Positions 53,451 to 63,243 of a stretch of DNA of 64,000 bases are shown piece after piece. The stretch is from Sediminihabitans luteus. Lineage in GTDB: Bacteria > Actinomycetota > Actinomycetes > Actinomycetales > Cellulomonadaceae. Location of the stretch: the NCBI RefSeq assembly GCF_002797595.1, contig NZ_PGFE01000002.1:62001-126000 (forward strand), written 5' to 3'. The notes under the pieces were generated by a model. The model searched no databases. It was not told where the DNA came from and saw only the letters and a program-made list of their open reading frames with translations. Every line of letters starts with the position of its first letter. Position 1 is the first letter of the stretch. A program made the position numbers and the translations under genes.

Positions 53451-56400
53451 GTGCTCCACACAGTCCACACGCCGTACGGTGCGCCGGCTCTGGACCGCCT
53501 GCGGTCGGTGGTGTCGGAGCTCAAGCAGCACGACCCGATGAGGCAGGTCGTGGTGGTGGCACCGACGCAGCTGGCGGGTACGGTCGCGCGCCGCCACCTC
53601 GCACGCCACGGCATCGACCGCCCTCGCACGACAGGCCCAGGCGTCGCCGGCCTGGAGATCACCACGCTCGCGCGCCTCGCCGAGCGCCTCTCGGCGTCGT
53701 CGCTCGCGCCGCGTCGTCCGGCCACGGTACCGGTGGTGGCAGCGGCGTGGCGGGTCGCGCTCGCACGGGACCCGGGGCTGTTCGTCGAGGTCGCCGAGCA
53801 CACGGCCACGGTGGAGGCGCTCACCGCCGCCCACCGGGAGCTGCGCGACGTCGACCCCGCCGACCTGGACGCGATCGCGTCCGCGGGTCCCGCCACCACG
53901 CGCGACCTCGTTCGGCTGCACCGCGACGTCAGCGCCGCGCTCGCGCCGCACTGGTACGACGCCCGCGACCTTCTGGACGCGGCTGCCGCCCGCGTCTCCG
54001 CCGCCACGCAGCCCGACCCGGTCGTCCTCTACCTGCCGCAGGACCTGACGTTCCCGGAGCACCGGTTCGTCGACGCGCTCGCAGGTGCCACTGACGTCGT
54101 CGTCGTCGCGGGCGTCACGGGTACCGAGCGGGGAGACAGGCACCTGACCGATCTCGGCGTCGACGCCGCCAGGGACACCGTTCCTACCGCCACGCGTGCC
54201 GCCAACGCGTCGGACTCGGACGACGAGGTCCGCGGGGCGGTGCGCGAGGTGGTCGCGGCTCTCGAGAACACCAGGGCCGACCGCATCGCCGTCCTCTACA
54301 CCGCCCGCGACCCCTACGCCCGGCTCCTGCACGAGCACCTGGCGCAGGCGGGCATTCGCGTCAACGGCCCCGGCTCGCGGCCCGTCGTCGACCGCGCGCT
54401 CGCGCGGACGGTCCTGGACCTGCTGGCCCTCGGCCCGGCGGACCTGCCCCGCGCGGACCTCTTCCGCGCTCTCGCCGGCGCGCCCGTCCGCGACTTCGCC
54501 GGCGGGCGGGTCCCGGTCTCGCGGTGGGAGCGGATCTCGCGCGAGGCGGGGATCGTCGGCGGGACGGACTGGGGCGGGCGGCTCGCTGACTTCGTGGCGA
54601 GCGCGGAGCGGGTGGCCGCGGCGGACGAGGACGACGAGCGCCCGTGGGCGATCCGCGCTGCTCGTAGTCGCGCGGAGGCGAGCGCCGAGCTGCTGGCGTT
54701 CGCGACGCGCCTGCGGGACGAGCTCGCGGCCGGCGCGGCCCTCGCAACCTGGCGCGAGCTGTCGGTGTGGGCGCTCGACCTGGTCGCCGCACTCATCGGT
54801 GAGGGCGAGGACATCCGGAAGCTCCCGCCCGAGGAGCAGCACGCCGCTGCGGTCGTCACGACCGTGCTGCGCGGCCTCGCCGTCCTCGACGACGTCGGCG
54901 CCGCGGCCTCCCTCGAGGCGCTCGCCGAAGTCCTGCGCGCCGAGCTCGAGAACGCCCGCCCGCGCGTCGGCAAGGCCGGCGACGGCGTGCTCGTCGCGCC
55001 GCTGTCGTCCGCCGTCGGGCTGGACCTGGATCTCGTCGTCGTGGTCGGGCTCAGCGAGGACCTGTGCCCCGGCCGCCCCCGCACCGACGCGCTGCTCCCC
55101 GAGACGGTGCGCACCGCTGTCGCACCGCTCCGTTCCCCGCGCGACCGCCTGAACACGCAGTTCCGCCACCTGCTCGCCGCGTTCGCGGCCGCTCCTGACG
55201 CCGTTGCGTCGTTCCCGCGCGGCGATCTGCGTTCGTCCAGCCAGCGCCTGCCCAGCCGCTGGCTCCTGCCGTCGCTGCGCGGGCTCGCCGCCGACCCCAC
55301 CATGTCGGCGACCGCCTGGGAGGACGCCGACCTCGGCGACGCGATGGTGACCGCGCCGTCGTTCGCGGGCGAGCTGCGCCGCACCCCGCGCCCCGCGACC
55401 GGGACCGAGTGGCGGATTCGGGCCGCCCTCACCGGCAGCCTGGACGACGTCGTCGTCACCGCCGCTCACACCCTCCTGGCTGCGAGACGCTCGTCCGCGC
55501 TCACCCGGTTCGACGGCGACCTCACCGGGGTCGACGGACTGCCGGACTACACGACGTCCGGCCGCGCCGTCTCGCCGACCATGCTCGAGGGGTACGCGGT
55601 GTGCCCGCACGCGTTCTTCGTCTCGAGGCTCCTCGGCGTCCGCCCGATCGAGCAGCCCGAGGAGATCGTCACCGTCCGCCCCCTCGACGTCGGCAACATC
55701 ATCCACGGCGCCCACGACGCCCTCGTCACCGAGCTCCTCGCGAGCGGGGAGGCGCCCGGGTCGGGGCAGCCGTGGCCCGCGTCCGCGCGCCGTCGCGCCG
55801 TGGAGATCACGCGCAGCCTGTGCGACGACGCCGAGAACCGCGGCCTCACCGGGCACCCTCGCCTGTGGGAGGACAAGCGTGCCGCCATCGAGGCGGACAT
55901 GCTGACGCTCCTGGACGCCGACGACGCGTGGCGCGCGGCCCTCGGCGCTCGCCCGGTTGCCAGCGAGCTGCGGTTCGGGTTCGACGACGGCTCGTCGCCC
56001 GAGGTGGAGGTCGCGGTGGTTGGGCTCGACGGCGGGCCGGGCGGTCGCGTCCGTCTGCGCGGCAGCGCGGACAAGGTGGATGTCGGTGCGGGCGGCATCG
56101 TCCTCGTCACGGACCTCAAGACCGGGAGCCAGGGCAGGTTCAAGGACATCACCAAGGGCGACACACTGGTGGCCGGGACCAAGTTGCAGCTGCCCGTCTA
56201 CGGCAAGGCGGCCCGCGACGCGTTCGGGGACGGGACCGCGGCCGTCGAGGCGTCCTACTGGTTCGTGGGCAAGGATCCGGGCCGCATCGAGGTGCCGCTC
56301 ACGCTCGAGCTCGAGGAGCAGTTCGCCGACGCGCTCGGCGTCCTCACGCGCTCCATCGCCGCGGGCCTGTTCCCGCAGCGGCCGCCGGCCCAGCCCGACT

Positions 56401-56552
56401 ACGCGTTCATCTCGTGCTGGTACTGCAACCCGGACGCCATCGGCCACGGTGAGGCCCGCGGCCGGTGGGAGGCCAAGCGCTCTGCGCACGCGCTGGCGGA
56501 GCTCGTGCGCCTCATCGAGCCGGACGCCCTCGTCGAAGGGACGGACGCATGA
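53451..56552 (+). CDS. AddB-like PD-(D/E)XK nuclease with inactivated helicase part
   Basis: A 1033-residue protein patterned on AddB/RecC-like partners. The C-terminal PD-(D/E)XK nuclease is intact: GSADKVDVG, then VTDLKTG with Asp888 and Lys890. Iron-sulfur-type cysteines occur at 718 (YAVCPHAFF) and 989/992 (CWYC), but the fourth ligand expected 6 residues later is Gly998 beside His999. The N-terminus (HTPYGAPALDRL) has no GxxxxGK[ST] Walker A, so it should not hydrolyse ATP. The GTG at 53451 is chosen because a perfect AAGGAGGT lies 4 nt upstream. It overlaps the helicase gene by 4 nt and presumably forms a heterodimer with it. Confidence 0.82.
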   Translation: MLHTVHTPYGAPALDRLRSVVSELKQHDPMRQVVVVAPTQLAGTVARRHLARHGIDRPRTTGPGVAGLEITTLARLAERLSASSLAPRRPATVPVVAAAWRVALARDPGLFVEVAEHTATVEALTAAHRELRDVDPADLDAIASAGPATTRDLVRLHRDVSAALAPHWYDARDLLDAAAARVSAATQPDPVVLYLPQDLTFPEHRFVDALAGATDVVVVAGVTGTERGDRHLTDLGVDAARDTVPTATRAANASDSDDEVRGAVREVVAALENTRADRIAVLYTARDPYARLLHEHLAQAGIRVNGPGSRPVVDRALARTVLDLLALGPADLPRADLFRALAGAPVRDFAGGRVPVSRWERISREAGIVGGTDWGGRLADFVASAERVAAADEDDERPWAIRAARSRAEASAELLAFATRLRDELAAGAALATWRELSVWALDLVAALIGEGEDIRKLPPEEQHAAAVVTTVLRGLAVLDDVGAAASLEALAEVLRAELENARPRVGKAGDGVLVAPLSSAVGLDLDLVVVVGLSEDLCPGRPRTDALLPETVRTAVAPLRSPRDRLNTQFRHLLAAFAAAPDAVASFPRGDLRSSSQRLPSRWLLPSLRGLAADPTMSATAWEDADLGDAMVTAPSFAGELRRTPRPATGTEWRIRAALTGSLDDVVVTAAHTLLAARRSSALTRFDGDLTGVDGLPDYTTSGRAVSPTMLEGYAVCPHAFFVSRLLGVRPIEQPEEIVTVRPLDVGNIIHGAHDALVTELLASGEAPGSGQPWPASARRRAVEITRSLCDDAENRGLTGHPRLWEDKRAAIEADMLTLLDADDAWRAALGARPVASELRFGFDDGSSPEVEVAVVGLDGGPGGRVRLRGSADKVDVGAGGIVLVTDLKTGSQGRFKDITKGDTLVAGTKLQLPVYGKAARDAFGDGTAAVEASYWFVGKDPGRIEVPLTLELEEQFADALGVLTRSIAAGLFPQRPPAQPDYAFISCWYCNPDAIGHGEARGRWEAKRSAHALAELVRLIEPDALVEGTDA

Positions 56553-59500
56553 CCGCCACGCCCCCTGTCGTCGTCGACCAGGACGCCCGCGAGCTCATCG
56601 CCGACGCCACCGATCGCACGCTCTTCGTCAATGCCGGCGCGGGTTCCGGCAAGACGACGGCACTGGTGCAGCGCGTGCGCACCCTCGTGCTGCGCGACGG
56701 CGTCCGCCTGCGGAACGTCGCCGCCGTCACCTTCACCGAGAAGGCGGGCGCAGAGCTGCGCGACCGGCTGCGCGGGTCGTTCGAGGACGCGCGCCGCCAC
56801 GCCGACACCACGAACGTCGCGGGCGACAGACTGCGCGCCTGGGCCGGCGTCGACGCCATCGAGCTGCGCCGTCGCGCCGACGAGGCCCTCGACGACCTGG
56901 ACGGGGCCGCCATCGGCACGCTGCACTCGTTCGCGCAGCGGATCCTCACCGAACACGCCATCGCGGCCGGGCTGCCGCCGCTCCTCGAAGGGATGGACGA
57001 GGTCGGGTCGTCGGTCGCGTTCGAGGAGCAGTGGTCCGCGATGCTTGTCGCGCTGCTCGACGACGACGAGATCGCGCCCGCGCTGCTCCTGGCGCTCGGG
57101 GGCGGCGTGCAGCTCAAGGACGTGCGGGCGCTGGCGAAGGCGCTCGGGTCCGACTGGGACCTCATCGACGAGCGCGTGCTGGTCGGCGAGGCCGAGCCGG
57201 TAGTACGGCCCGTCGTCGACGGCGTCGTGCGCGAAGCTCGTGCCGTGCTCGCGCTGCGGGAGCACTGCACGGAGCCGGGGGACACGATGCTCCCCAAGCT
57301 CGCCGAGCTGGAGGGCGCGCTCGGCGTCCTTGAGGCCGCGGTGGACGACGCCGGCCGGCTCCTGGCGCTGCATCGGGTCGGCGAACTCAAGTTCGGGAAC
57401 AAGGGACGCGCTGCGAACTGGGACGTGCCGGTCAGCGAGGTCCGCAACGCCGGAAGGTCCGCTGCGGAGGCCGCGACGGCGGAGTCCAAGCGCGTCGTCG
57501 ACCGCGCACTGCGGCTGCTGACCCGGTGGACCGCGCGGGCGGTGCTCGACGCCGCCGAGGACCGCCGTCGCGAGGGACGGCTGGAGTTCCACGACCTGCT
57601 GGTCCTCTCCCGCCGGTTGCTTCGCCGCGAGCCGGAGGTGCGCGCGGCGCTGCACGACCGGTACACACACCTGCTGCTGGACGAGTTCCAGGACACCGAC
57701 CCCATCCAGATCGAGCTGGCCGCGCGGATCGCCGGTGGGGCGGGCGCGACGGCGGAGCGGTGGCAGGACGTCGACGTGCCAGCGGGCCGGTTGTTCGTCG
57801 TCGGGGACGCGAAGCAGTCCATCTACCGTTTCCGGCGCGCGAACGTGGCCACCTACCTGGCGGCGCAGCAGACGCTGGGGGAGCGGGTCAGCCTGACGAC
57901 GAACTTCCGCACCGTGCCGCCGGTGCTTGACTGGGTCAACGCGGTGTTCGGGCGGGTCATCGTCGAGGAGCACGAGCGGCAGCCGGAGTACGAGCCGCTG
58001 GCCTATCACCGCCGTGAGCTGGGCGGGACCGTGTCGGGCACGACGGCACCCGGCGCCCCGGGCGTCGTCGTCCTCGGCGCTGCTGCCCACGAGGACAGGC
58101 CCACCGCGACGGTGCTGCGCGAGCGCGAGGCGGACGACGTCGCGGGCGTCGTCGCCAAGGCGCTGGTGGAGGGGTGGCAGGTGCAGGACCGGTCGGCGTC
58201 GGGCGGCGATTGCTGGAGGGCGCTGCAGGCGCGGGACGTCGCCGTCCTCGTCCCGGCGCGGACGTCGCTGCCGCAGCTCGAGAACGCGCTGCGGCGGGCG
58301 GGCGTGCCGTACCGGGCGGAGGCGAGCTCGCTGGTCTACGAGGCTGCTGAGGTACGCGACCTGCTCGCGTGCGCCCGCGCCGTGGCGGACACGAGCGACG
58401 AGCTGTCGCTGGTGACGGCGCTGCGCTCGCCGTTGTTCGGTTGCGGCGACGACGACCTGTGGCGATGGAAGCACGCCGGCGGCCGGTTCACCGTGTTCTC
58501 GACGCTCGAGGGGACGACAGCGCCCGGCGTCGCGGACGGGCCGGTCGCCGCAGCACTGGTGTGGCTGCGCAGCCTGTACTTCGACTCGCGCTGGGCGACG
58601 CCGTCCGAGCTGCTCGGACGGATCGTCGACGAGCGGCGGATGCTGGAGGTCGCCGCTCTCGACGCACGGTCGCGGGACGTGTGGCGGCGGCTGCGGTTCG
58701 TCGTCGACCAGGCGCGGGCGTGGGGCGAGGTATCGCACGGCGGGCTGCGCGCGTACCTCGCGTGGGCGGCGCACCAGGGCACCGAGACAGGGCGGGTGGC
58801 CGAGTCCGTGCTGCCGGAGACAGACGTCGAGGCCGTCCGCGTGATGACCGTGCACGCCGCGAAGGGGCTGGAGTTCCCGTTCGTCGTGCTGTCCGGGATG
58901 ACGTCGCGCGGGGGCGGGCGTCGCGGGCTGAAGCTGCTGTGGCCACCCGAGGGCGGCTACTCCGTGCGGCTCCGCGCCGGCGTGGAGACGGACGACTTCG
59001 CCCTGGCGCAGCCCGTGGACGAGCAGATGGACGACTTGGAGAAGCGGCGGCTCCTGTACGTTGCCGCGACCCGGGCGCGAGACCACCTGGTGGTGTCGCT
59101 GCACCGCGTAGAGGGTTCGAAGACGGAGTCAGCGGCCAAGCTGCTCGCCGACGTTGGTGGCGCGGGAAACCTTGGGGAGGAGCGGTTCGCGGCATCGTCT
59201 GACGGTGCATCCGGCGCCGTGGCAGCGTCGGGCGAGGGCGACGTCGCGCCCTTGCCGCCGTACGACGACTGGCTGGCGGGCGTCACCGCCGCCCGCACGC
59301 GCAGCGAGCGTGACGCGGCGATCAGTGCGTCCGGACTCGAGGGCACCGAGCCCGCGGTGGTGCTGGCCGAGCCCGACGACATCGCCCAGGGCCAGGCCAA
59401 GGGCGCCCGCGACCTCGAGCTCCCGCCATGGTCGAAGGGTCGCTACGGGTCCGCGATCGGCCGCGCCGTGCACGGTGTGCTGCAGGCGGTCGACCTCGCG

Positions 59501-59920
59501 ACCGGCGACGGTGTCGATGAGGCTGTCGCCGCGCAGGCGGTTGCCGAGGGGGTGGTCGGCGCCGAGGAGCTGGTCACGGGGCTGGTGCGGTCAGCGGTGG
59601 CCAGCGAGCTGGTGCAACGTGCGGCGACGCGGGAGCACTGGCGCGAGACGTACGTAGGCACGGTCGACGACGACGGCACCGTGCTCGAGGGGTACGTGGA
59701 TCTCGTCTTCCGCGACGACGACGGGTCGCTGGTCGTCGTGGACTACAAGACCGACGCTGTGCCGGCGGGGGCGTACTCGAGCCGGCTGGAGTACTACGCG
59801 CCGCAACTGCGGGCGTACGCACGGTGTCTGGGGGACGCGACAGGCGCGATGGTGCGCGCGGAGCTGTTGTTCCTACACCCGCAGCGCGCGGTACCGATAG
59901 CCGTTCCCCCGTCGACGTGA
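56549..59920 (+). CDS. UvrD/RecB-like helicase-nuclease (AddA-like)
   Basis: A 1123-residue superfamily 1 helicase fused to a RecB-type nuclease. Walker A AGAGSGKTT (Lys35), motif Ia VAAVTFTEKAGAEL, Walker B LLLDEFQD (Asp378-Glu379), VVGDAKQSIYRFRRA, VMTVHAAKGLEFPFVVL (motif V) and YVAATRARDHLVVSLHR (motif VI) are all present. The C-terminal nuclease has GYVDLVFRDDDGSLVVVDYKT with Asp1065 and Lys1067. With the upstream AddB-like protein it should make an AddAB-type double-strand-end resection machine; actinobacteria already have AdnAB for repair, so a defence role is plausible (inference). Confidence 0.9.
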   Translation: MTATPPVVVDQDARELIADATDRTLFVNAGAGSGKTTALVQRVRTLVLRDGVRLRNVAAVTFTEKAGAELRDRLRGSFEDARRHADTTNVAGDRLRAWAGVDAIELRRRADEALDDLDGAAIGTLHSFAQRILTEHAIAAGLPPLLEGMDEVGSSVAFEEQWSAMLVALLDDDEIAPALLLALGGGVQLKDVRALAKALGSDWDLIDERVLVGEAEPVVRPVVDGVVREARAVLALREHCTEPGDTMLPKLAELEGALGVLEAAVDDAGRLLALHRVGELKFGNKGRAANWDVPVSEVRNAGRSAAEAATAESKRVVDRALRLLTRWTARAVLDAAEDRRREGRLEFHDLLVLSRRLLRREPEVRAALHDRYTHLLLDEFQDTDPIQIELAARIAGGAGATAERWQDVDVPAGRLFVVGDAKQSIYRFRRANVATYLAAQQTLGERVSLTTNFRTVPPVLDWVNAVFGRVIVEEHERQPEYEPLAYHRRELGGTVSGTTAPGAPGVVVLGAAAHEDRPTATVLREREADDVAGVVAKALVEGWQVQDRSASGGDCWRALQARDVAVLVPARTSLPQLENALRRAGVPYRAEASSLVYEAAEVRDLLACARAVADTSDELSLVTALRSPLFGCGDDDLWRWKHAGGRFTVFSTLEGTTAPGVADGPVAAALVWLRSLYFDSRWATPSELLGRIVDERRMLEVAALDARSRDVWRRLRFVVDQARAWGEVSHGGLRAYLAWAAHQGTETGRVAESVLPETDVEAVRVMTVHAAKGLEFPFVVLSGMTSRGGGRRGLKLLWPPEGGYSVRLRAGVETDDFALAQPVDEQMDDLEKRRLLYVAATRARDHLVVSLHRVEGSKTESAAKLLADVGGAGNLGEERFAASSDGASGAVAASGEGDVAPLPPYDDWLAGVTAARTRSERDAAISASGLEGTEPAVVLAEPDDIAQGQAKGARDLELPPWSKGRYGSAIGRAVHGVLQAVDLATGDGVDEAVAAQAVAEGVVGAEELVTGLVRSAVASELVQRAATREHWRETYVGTVDDDGTVLEGYVDLVFRDDDGSLVVVDYKTDAVPAGAYSSRLEYYAPQLRAYARCLGDATGAMVRAELLFLHPQRAVPIAVPPST

Positions 59921-60570
59921 AGATGGCACGTGGGGCTGGTCTGCGGGCCCAGGAAGCGGTTCCGATGAGCCGGGTGACAAGGATTGACGGTGGGCGGGCA
60001 GCGCGATGTCGTCGACGCGGTGGGTGAGGGCCGATGCGTCGCGCCGCGCCGTGGCGGCCACGCCGACATCACGGTGGTGCTGCGCTACCAGAAGGCGCTC
60101 CCTGCCAAGACGCTCGCGGACCTCACGCCCAAGGCCAAGCCACCGGCCAGCGCGTCGATCCTCGCCCAGTGGGTCATCCACGCCGAGAAGGCGCTCGACG
60201 TGCCGGCCGCCGGCAGGCGGATGTGCCGTCCAGTCCCGCCGCCTTCACGTCCTCGTGAGCCTCAAGGGCCAGGAGTCGCGCAAGGTCCAGGTCGAGCTCG
60301 CGGTGGCGCGCACTACGCGTCACCCGCATGCGTCCCCGCGGTTCCCGAGGCCGGACGGGCACATGAGTCGAGCCGGGCGAGCGGTGCACGGGGCGGGTCC
60401 GGGCCTGGGCGTTCCCTGCGTCCCTCGTTGGTCGACGACCCTGCCGATCGGACGTCGTCGCAGACGACTGCGGCGAATTCACCCGCCGCCGCGGTCGGAA
60501 GGGCACCTCGCAGGCGAGGCCGTCATCGGGAGCGTTCTAGGCTTCGGTCAGCAGTCGAACAGGAGGACCA
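59921..60570 (+). other. 650-bp gap with a decayed gene
   Basis: No intact gene is seen. Bases ~60050-60320 hold the remnant described separately. The rest shows no feature except a TAGGCT box (60538-60543) and AGGAGG before the next GTG. Confidence 0.55.
60050..60320 (+). pseudogene. Remnant of a nucleotidyltransferase-type gene (AbiEii-like)
   Basis: Two pieces in different frames read like one protein. The first (60056-60223) gives GHADITVVLRYQKALPAKTL, then ADLTPKAKPPASASILAQW and VIHAEKALDV. The second (60237-60320, one frame over) gives RRLHVLVSLKGQ followed by ESRKVQVELAVA. The first resembles the N-terminus and the second the later RRFDVxLxLxGxxWRKVQVE segment I associate with actinobacterial AbiEii/AbiGii toxin nucleotidyltransferases. 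The catalytic GG(T/S)xxxxR...DxD middle is missing, so the gene would be inactive. The family call rests on memory of the pattern only. Confidence 0.4.
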
Positions 60571-61893
60571 GTGAGCGCCGAGCTTGAGTTGGTTAGCGAT
60601 GGCAGCGGTCTCGCTGTCGTCGGTGCAGAAGATGCGATCGAGCAGTTCATGCTCGACCTCGATCTGGTCAGCGTGGACTCGCAGTCGCTTGCTCACGTGG
60701 CCAAGGAGGGAGCGCACCGCGCCAGCGGGCTTGGCGGACTGGCGCTCCAGGCGGGCGGACAGATGGCGGCTGAGTCGGGCCGCTGGCTCAAGCTCACGGA
60801 GGAATCTGCGGCGAAGGTGCGCGAGTTCGGCCTGCAGGTGACCAAGGACGATCCGGCGATCAGCCACGCGATGATCGGCAAGCCGGGAAACGTGCAGTCG
60901 TGGATCCAGGTGGTCAACTCGCCAGCCGCGCTTGTCACGAACCCTGCAGCACTCGCCTCGATCGGGACGATGATGGCTCAGCGCGAGCTGCAGCGGTCGA
61001 TCGACGAGCTCCGCGAGTACCTCGCGCAGATCGACAAGAAGGTCGACGACATCCTGCGGGCGCAGAAGGACGCGGTTCTCGCCGAGATGATCGGCGTATC
61101 GCTCCTGGTCGACGACGCCATCACGGTCCGTGACGAGGTGGGCCGAGTTCCGGAGATCACCTGGTCGAAGCTCCAAGGTGGTGCGGCGACGATCGCCAGC
61201 ACTCAGGCGTACGCGGTGCGCCAGCTCGATGCACTGGCCGACGGGCTCGAGCACGAGCAGGACCTCGGAGACCTGGTCAAGGCGACTCAGCACGCCCGGA
61301 CGTCGGTCGCGAAATGGCTTGCGGTGATCGCCCGGTCGGTGCAGGTACAGGACGAGATCGACGTCCTCGAGCTCGACCGAGTCGCCGACGCGAACCCTGA
61401 GGAACTTGACCGGCATCGTGTCGGGCTTCGCCGGGCGCGTCAGAAGCGCCTGGACATGATCGATAACGCGTGCCGCCAGCTCGTCGGTCGCATGAACGAC
61501 GCTTCGAGCAGGGCCAACCAGAAGGTCCTTTTCAGTCCTTTCGCGTCGCCGAAGGTCGTGGCCGCCAGCAACGAGGTGGTCGGGGCTGTTCTTGAGTTCG
61601 AGACGCGCCTCGAGCTCGTGTCGGAGTCAGAGCCTGCCGAGGCGCGTCGTTGGCTTGCTGCTGTGGTGGACACCCGGGACCAGGCGGTCGAATCCGGGCA
61701 GGATGCATTCGTCGCTGCACGACGGCGGAGCGCCCAAGCGGTCGAGAAGACCAGTGATCTTCGGGTCAAGGCACTCGACGCGGGGGCCGACGGCGTCGCT
61801 CGTGCACGTGAGGCCACCAGCAAGTTCTTCGGTGTCCTGGCCGACCGGACCCGTCGTCGACAGGGCGCCGGTGACGACGCGCGGGTCGACTGA
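60571..61893 (+). CDS. Coiled-coil protein of unknown function
   Basis: A 440-residue protein I do not recognise. It has no enzyme motif. After an acidic start comes a Gly/Ala-rich amphipathic segment (HRASGLGGLALQAGGQMAAESGRWL), a moderately hydrophobic stretch (NSPAALVTNPAALASIGTMMA), and a long coiled coil (ELQRSIDELREYLAQIDKKVDDILRAQKDAV) with helices to the end. A membrane-active or scaffold role is possible; pore-forming proteins of the alpha-helical type share this order, but that is only an impression. GTG start with AGGAGG 5 nt upstream. Codon use is less GC-biased than in the core genes. Confidence 0.6.
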   Translation: MSAELELVSDGSGLAVVGAEDAIEQFMLDLDLVSVDSQSLAHVAKEGAHRASGLGGLALQAGGQMAAESGRWLKLTEESAAKVREFGLQVTKDDPAISHAMIGKPGNVQSWIQVVNSPAALVTNPAALASIGTMMAQRELQRSIDELREYLAQIDKKVDDILRAQKDAVLAEMIGVSLLVDDAITVRDEVGRVPEITWSKLQGGAATIASTQAYAVRQLDALADGLEHEQDLGDLVKATQHARTSVAKWLAVIARSVQVQDEIDVLELDRVADANPEELDRHRVGLRRARQKRLDMIDNACRQLVGRMNDASSRANQKVLFSPFASPKVVAASNEVVGAVLEFETRLELVSESEPAEARRWLAAVVDTRDQAVESGQDAFVAARRRSAQAVEKTSDLRVKALDAGADGVARAREATSKFFGVLADRTRRRQGAGDDARVD

Positions 61894-62043
61894 GATGACG
61901 CAGCGGCCCCCGCTGGGCCGCCGGGCATCGGAACTGCACGCACTGTCGTGGCCCCGAATCATGCGTCCTGACCGAGCGTGCATTCGGGTGAAACCGGACG
62001 GATGCGCTGGTCACCCATCGCTCGTTAGGTCAGGATCGCCACC

Positions 62044-63243
62044 ATGGTGTCCTCGTTCGGTTGGCTCGACGTCGACGCTGTGCAGCGACAGAAGATGCTC
62101 GAAGTGGTGGATCTTTTCCGGGAGTCGGGCACGGTGGACGACCTCGGTGTCGGCACGATCCGTGATGCGTTCTCCGATCTGCTCTTCCCGGGGACCTCGG
62201 TGCTGCACACGCGTCTGCGCTACGTCCTCTTCGTGCCATGGCTGATGCAGCGCGCGCAGGCCAAGGGCAGTCCGGGGGAGATGAGCGCCGAGTTTCGCCG
62301 CCTGGAGTTCCGCCTCATCACGAGCCTCCTGGAGGGCGGTGAGCGGCAGGGCGTCATCGGCAACACGGCCCGTTCGGGCCTGAATCAGCTGCCGAGTGCG
62401 ATGTACTGGTCGGCTCTGGGCGCCTGGGGCGTCCGCGATGTCGCTTCGGTGGATGCCTACTTCCGCCGGACGCACGACCTCCGGGCACTGGACCGGCGCT
62501 CGGTGCGGGCCGACGACCCGGAGTCTCAAGGCAACACGTCGGGCTCCGGCATCGATCCTCATCTGCCGCCCGCCCCACGGAACCTTCTCACCAGTGCCGT
62601 CCTGACGCTGGAGCCCGAGGAGGAGCAGTATCTGTCGGACCGCATTGCGGCGTCCGCGCGGGGCTCGATGCTGGGTTGGCTGGTACATCACCAGCCAACA
62701 AACGACCCGGACCGGGTGTGGGACATCGACAACCTCGCCGACGCGCCGGAGAACCTGCGCAACGTGGTGGATCACGCCAAGCGTTACAGCCTGGCGATCA
62801 ACGGCGGCGCGCTCCTGTACAACCTGTTGTTGGCCGAGAAGTCCGAACAGGTCGAGCGCGCCGACGAGTACCGCGAAGCGCTGGACGGCTGGCGTGAGTC
62901 TGTCGCGGCTGCGCGGACGTTCACCGGCTGGAACCGCGCGGACTTCTGGGGGACCGTCCGCAGTGGCAACCCGAACCTGCGGCCAATGACTGCGACCTTC
63001 GTGGACCGGTGGCTGGACCTGGTCGCCGCGGACGACGACGTCGCGAGCTCCAGCGAGGCCCGCAGTCTGGTCGCGACGCGCGAGAAGAACATCAAGGGCG
63101 GCCGCGCCCGGCTCCTCAACCAGGCGGCCCTCGACCGATGGAACGGCGCCAGTGGAGTGGGTCGCAACGACTTCCGCTGGCTCGTGGCGCGCTCGCACCT
63201 CCGCGACCTGTACACCGCCCGCGAGGGAATGAAGGCCGCCTGA
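62044..63243 (+). CDS. DUF6361 family protein
   Basis: A 399-residue protein with the DUF6361 pattern: SSFGWLDVDAVQRQKMLEVVDLFRESGTVDDLGVGTIRDAFSDLLFPGTSVLHTRLRYVLFVPWL at the N-terminus and NDFRWLVARSHLRDLY at the C-terminus, where a long helical domain ends. No catalytic motif is evident and biochemical activity is unknown. ATG with AGGAT upstream. Its stop overlaps the PLD gene start (TGATG), so the two are co-translated. Such proteins, as I recall, lie next to PLD-like and helicase genes in variable regions, consistent with anti-phage function. Confidence 0.8.
   Translation: MVSSFGWLDVDAVQRQKMLEVVDLFRESGTVDDLGVGTIRDAFSDLLFPGTSVLHTRLRYVLFVPWLMQRAQAKGSPGEMSAEFRRLEFRLITSLLEGGERQGVIGNTARSGLNQLPSAMYWSALGAWGVRDVASVDAYFRRTHDLRALDRRSVRADDPESQGNTSGSGIDPHLPPAPRNLLTSAVLTLEPEEEQYLSDRIAASARGSMLGWLVHHQPTNDPDRVWDIDNLADAPENLRNVVDHAKRYSLAINGGALLYNLLLAEKSEQVERADEYREALDGWRESVAAARTFTGWNRADFWGTVRSGNPNLRPMTATFVDRWLDLVAADDDVASSSEARSLVATREKNIKGGRARLLNQAALDRWNGASGVGRNDFRWLVARSHLRDLYTAREGMKAA

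Noticed and set aside
53340-56489. A ~1050-codon open frame antisense to the AddB-like gene
   Set aside because: Composition is typical of a codon-position shadow, and the sense strand carries clear nuclease motifs and a consensus ribosome-binding site.
56399-59104. A ~900-codon open frame antisense to the helicase gene
   Set aside because: No domain is recognisable, and the sense strand holds all helicase motifs in order.
60340-60570. Further coding remnants before the coiled-coil gene
   Set aside because: The short open frames here carry no recognisable protein pattern.
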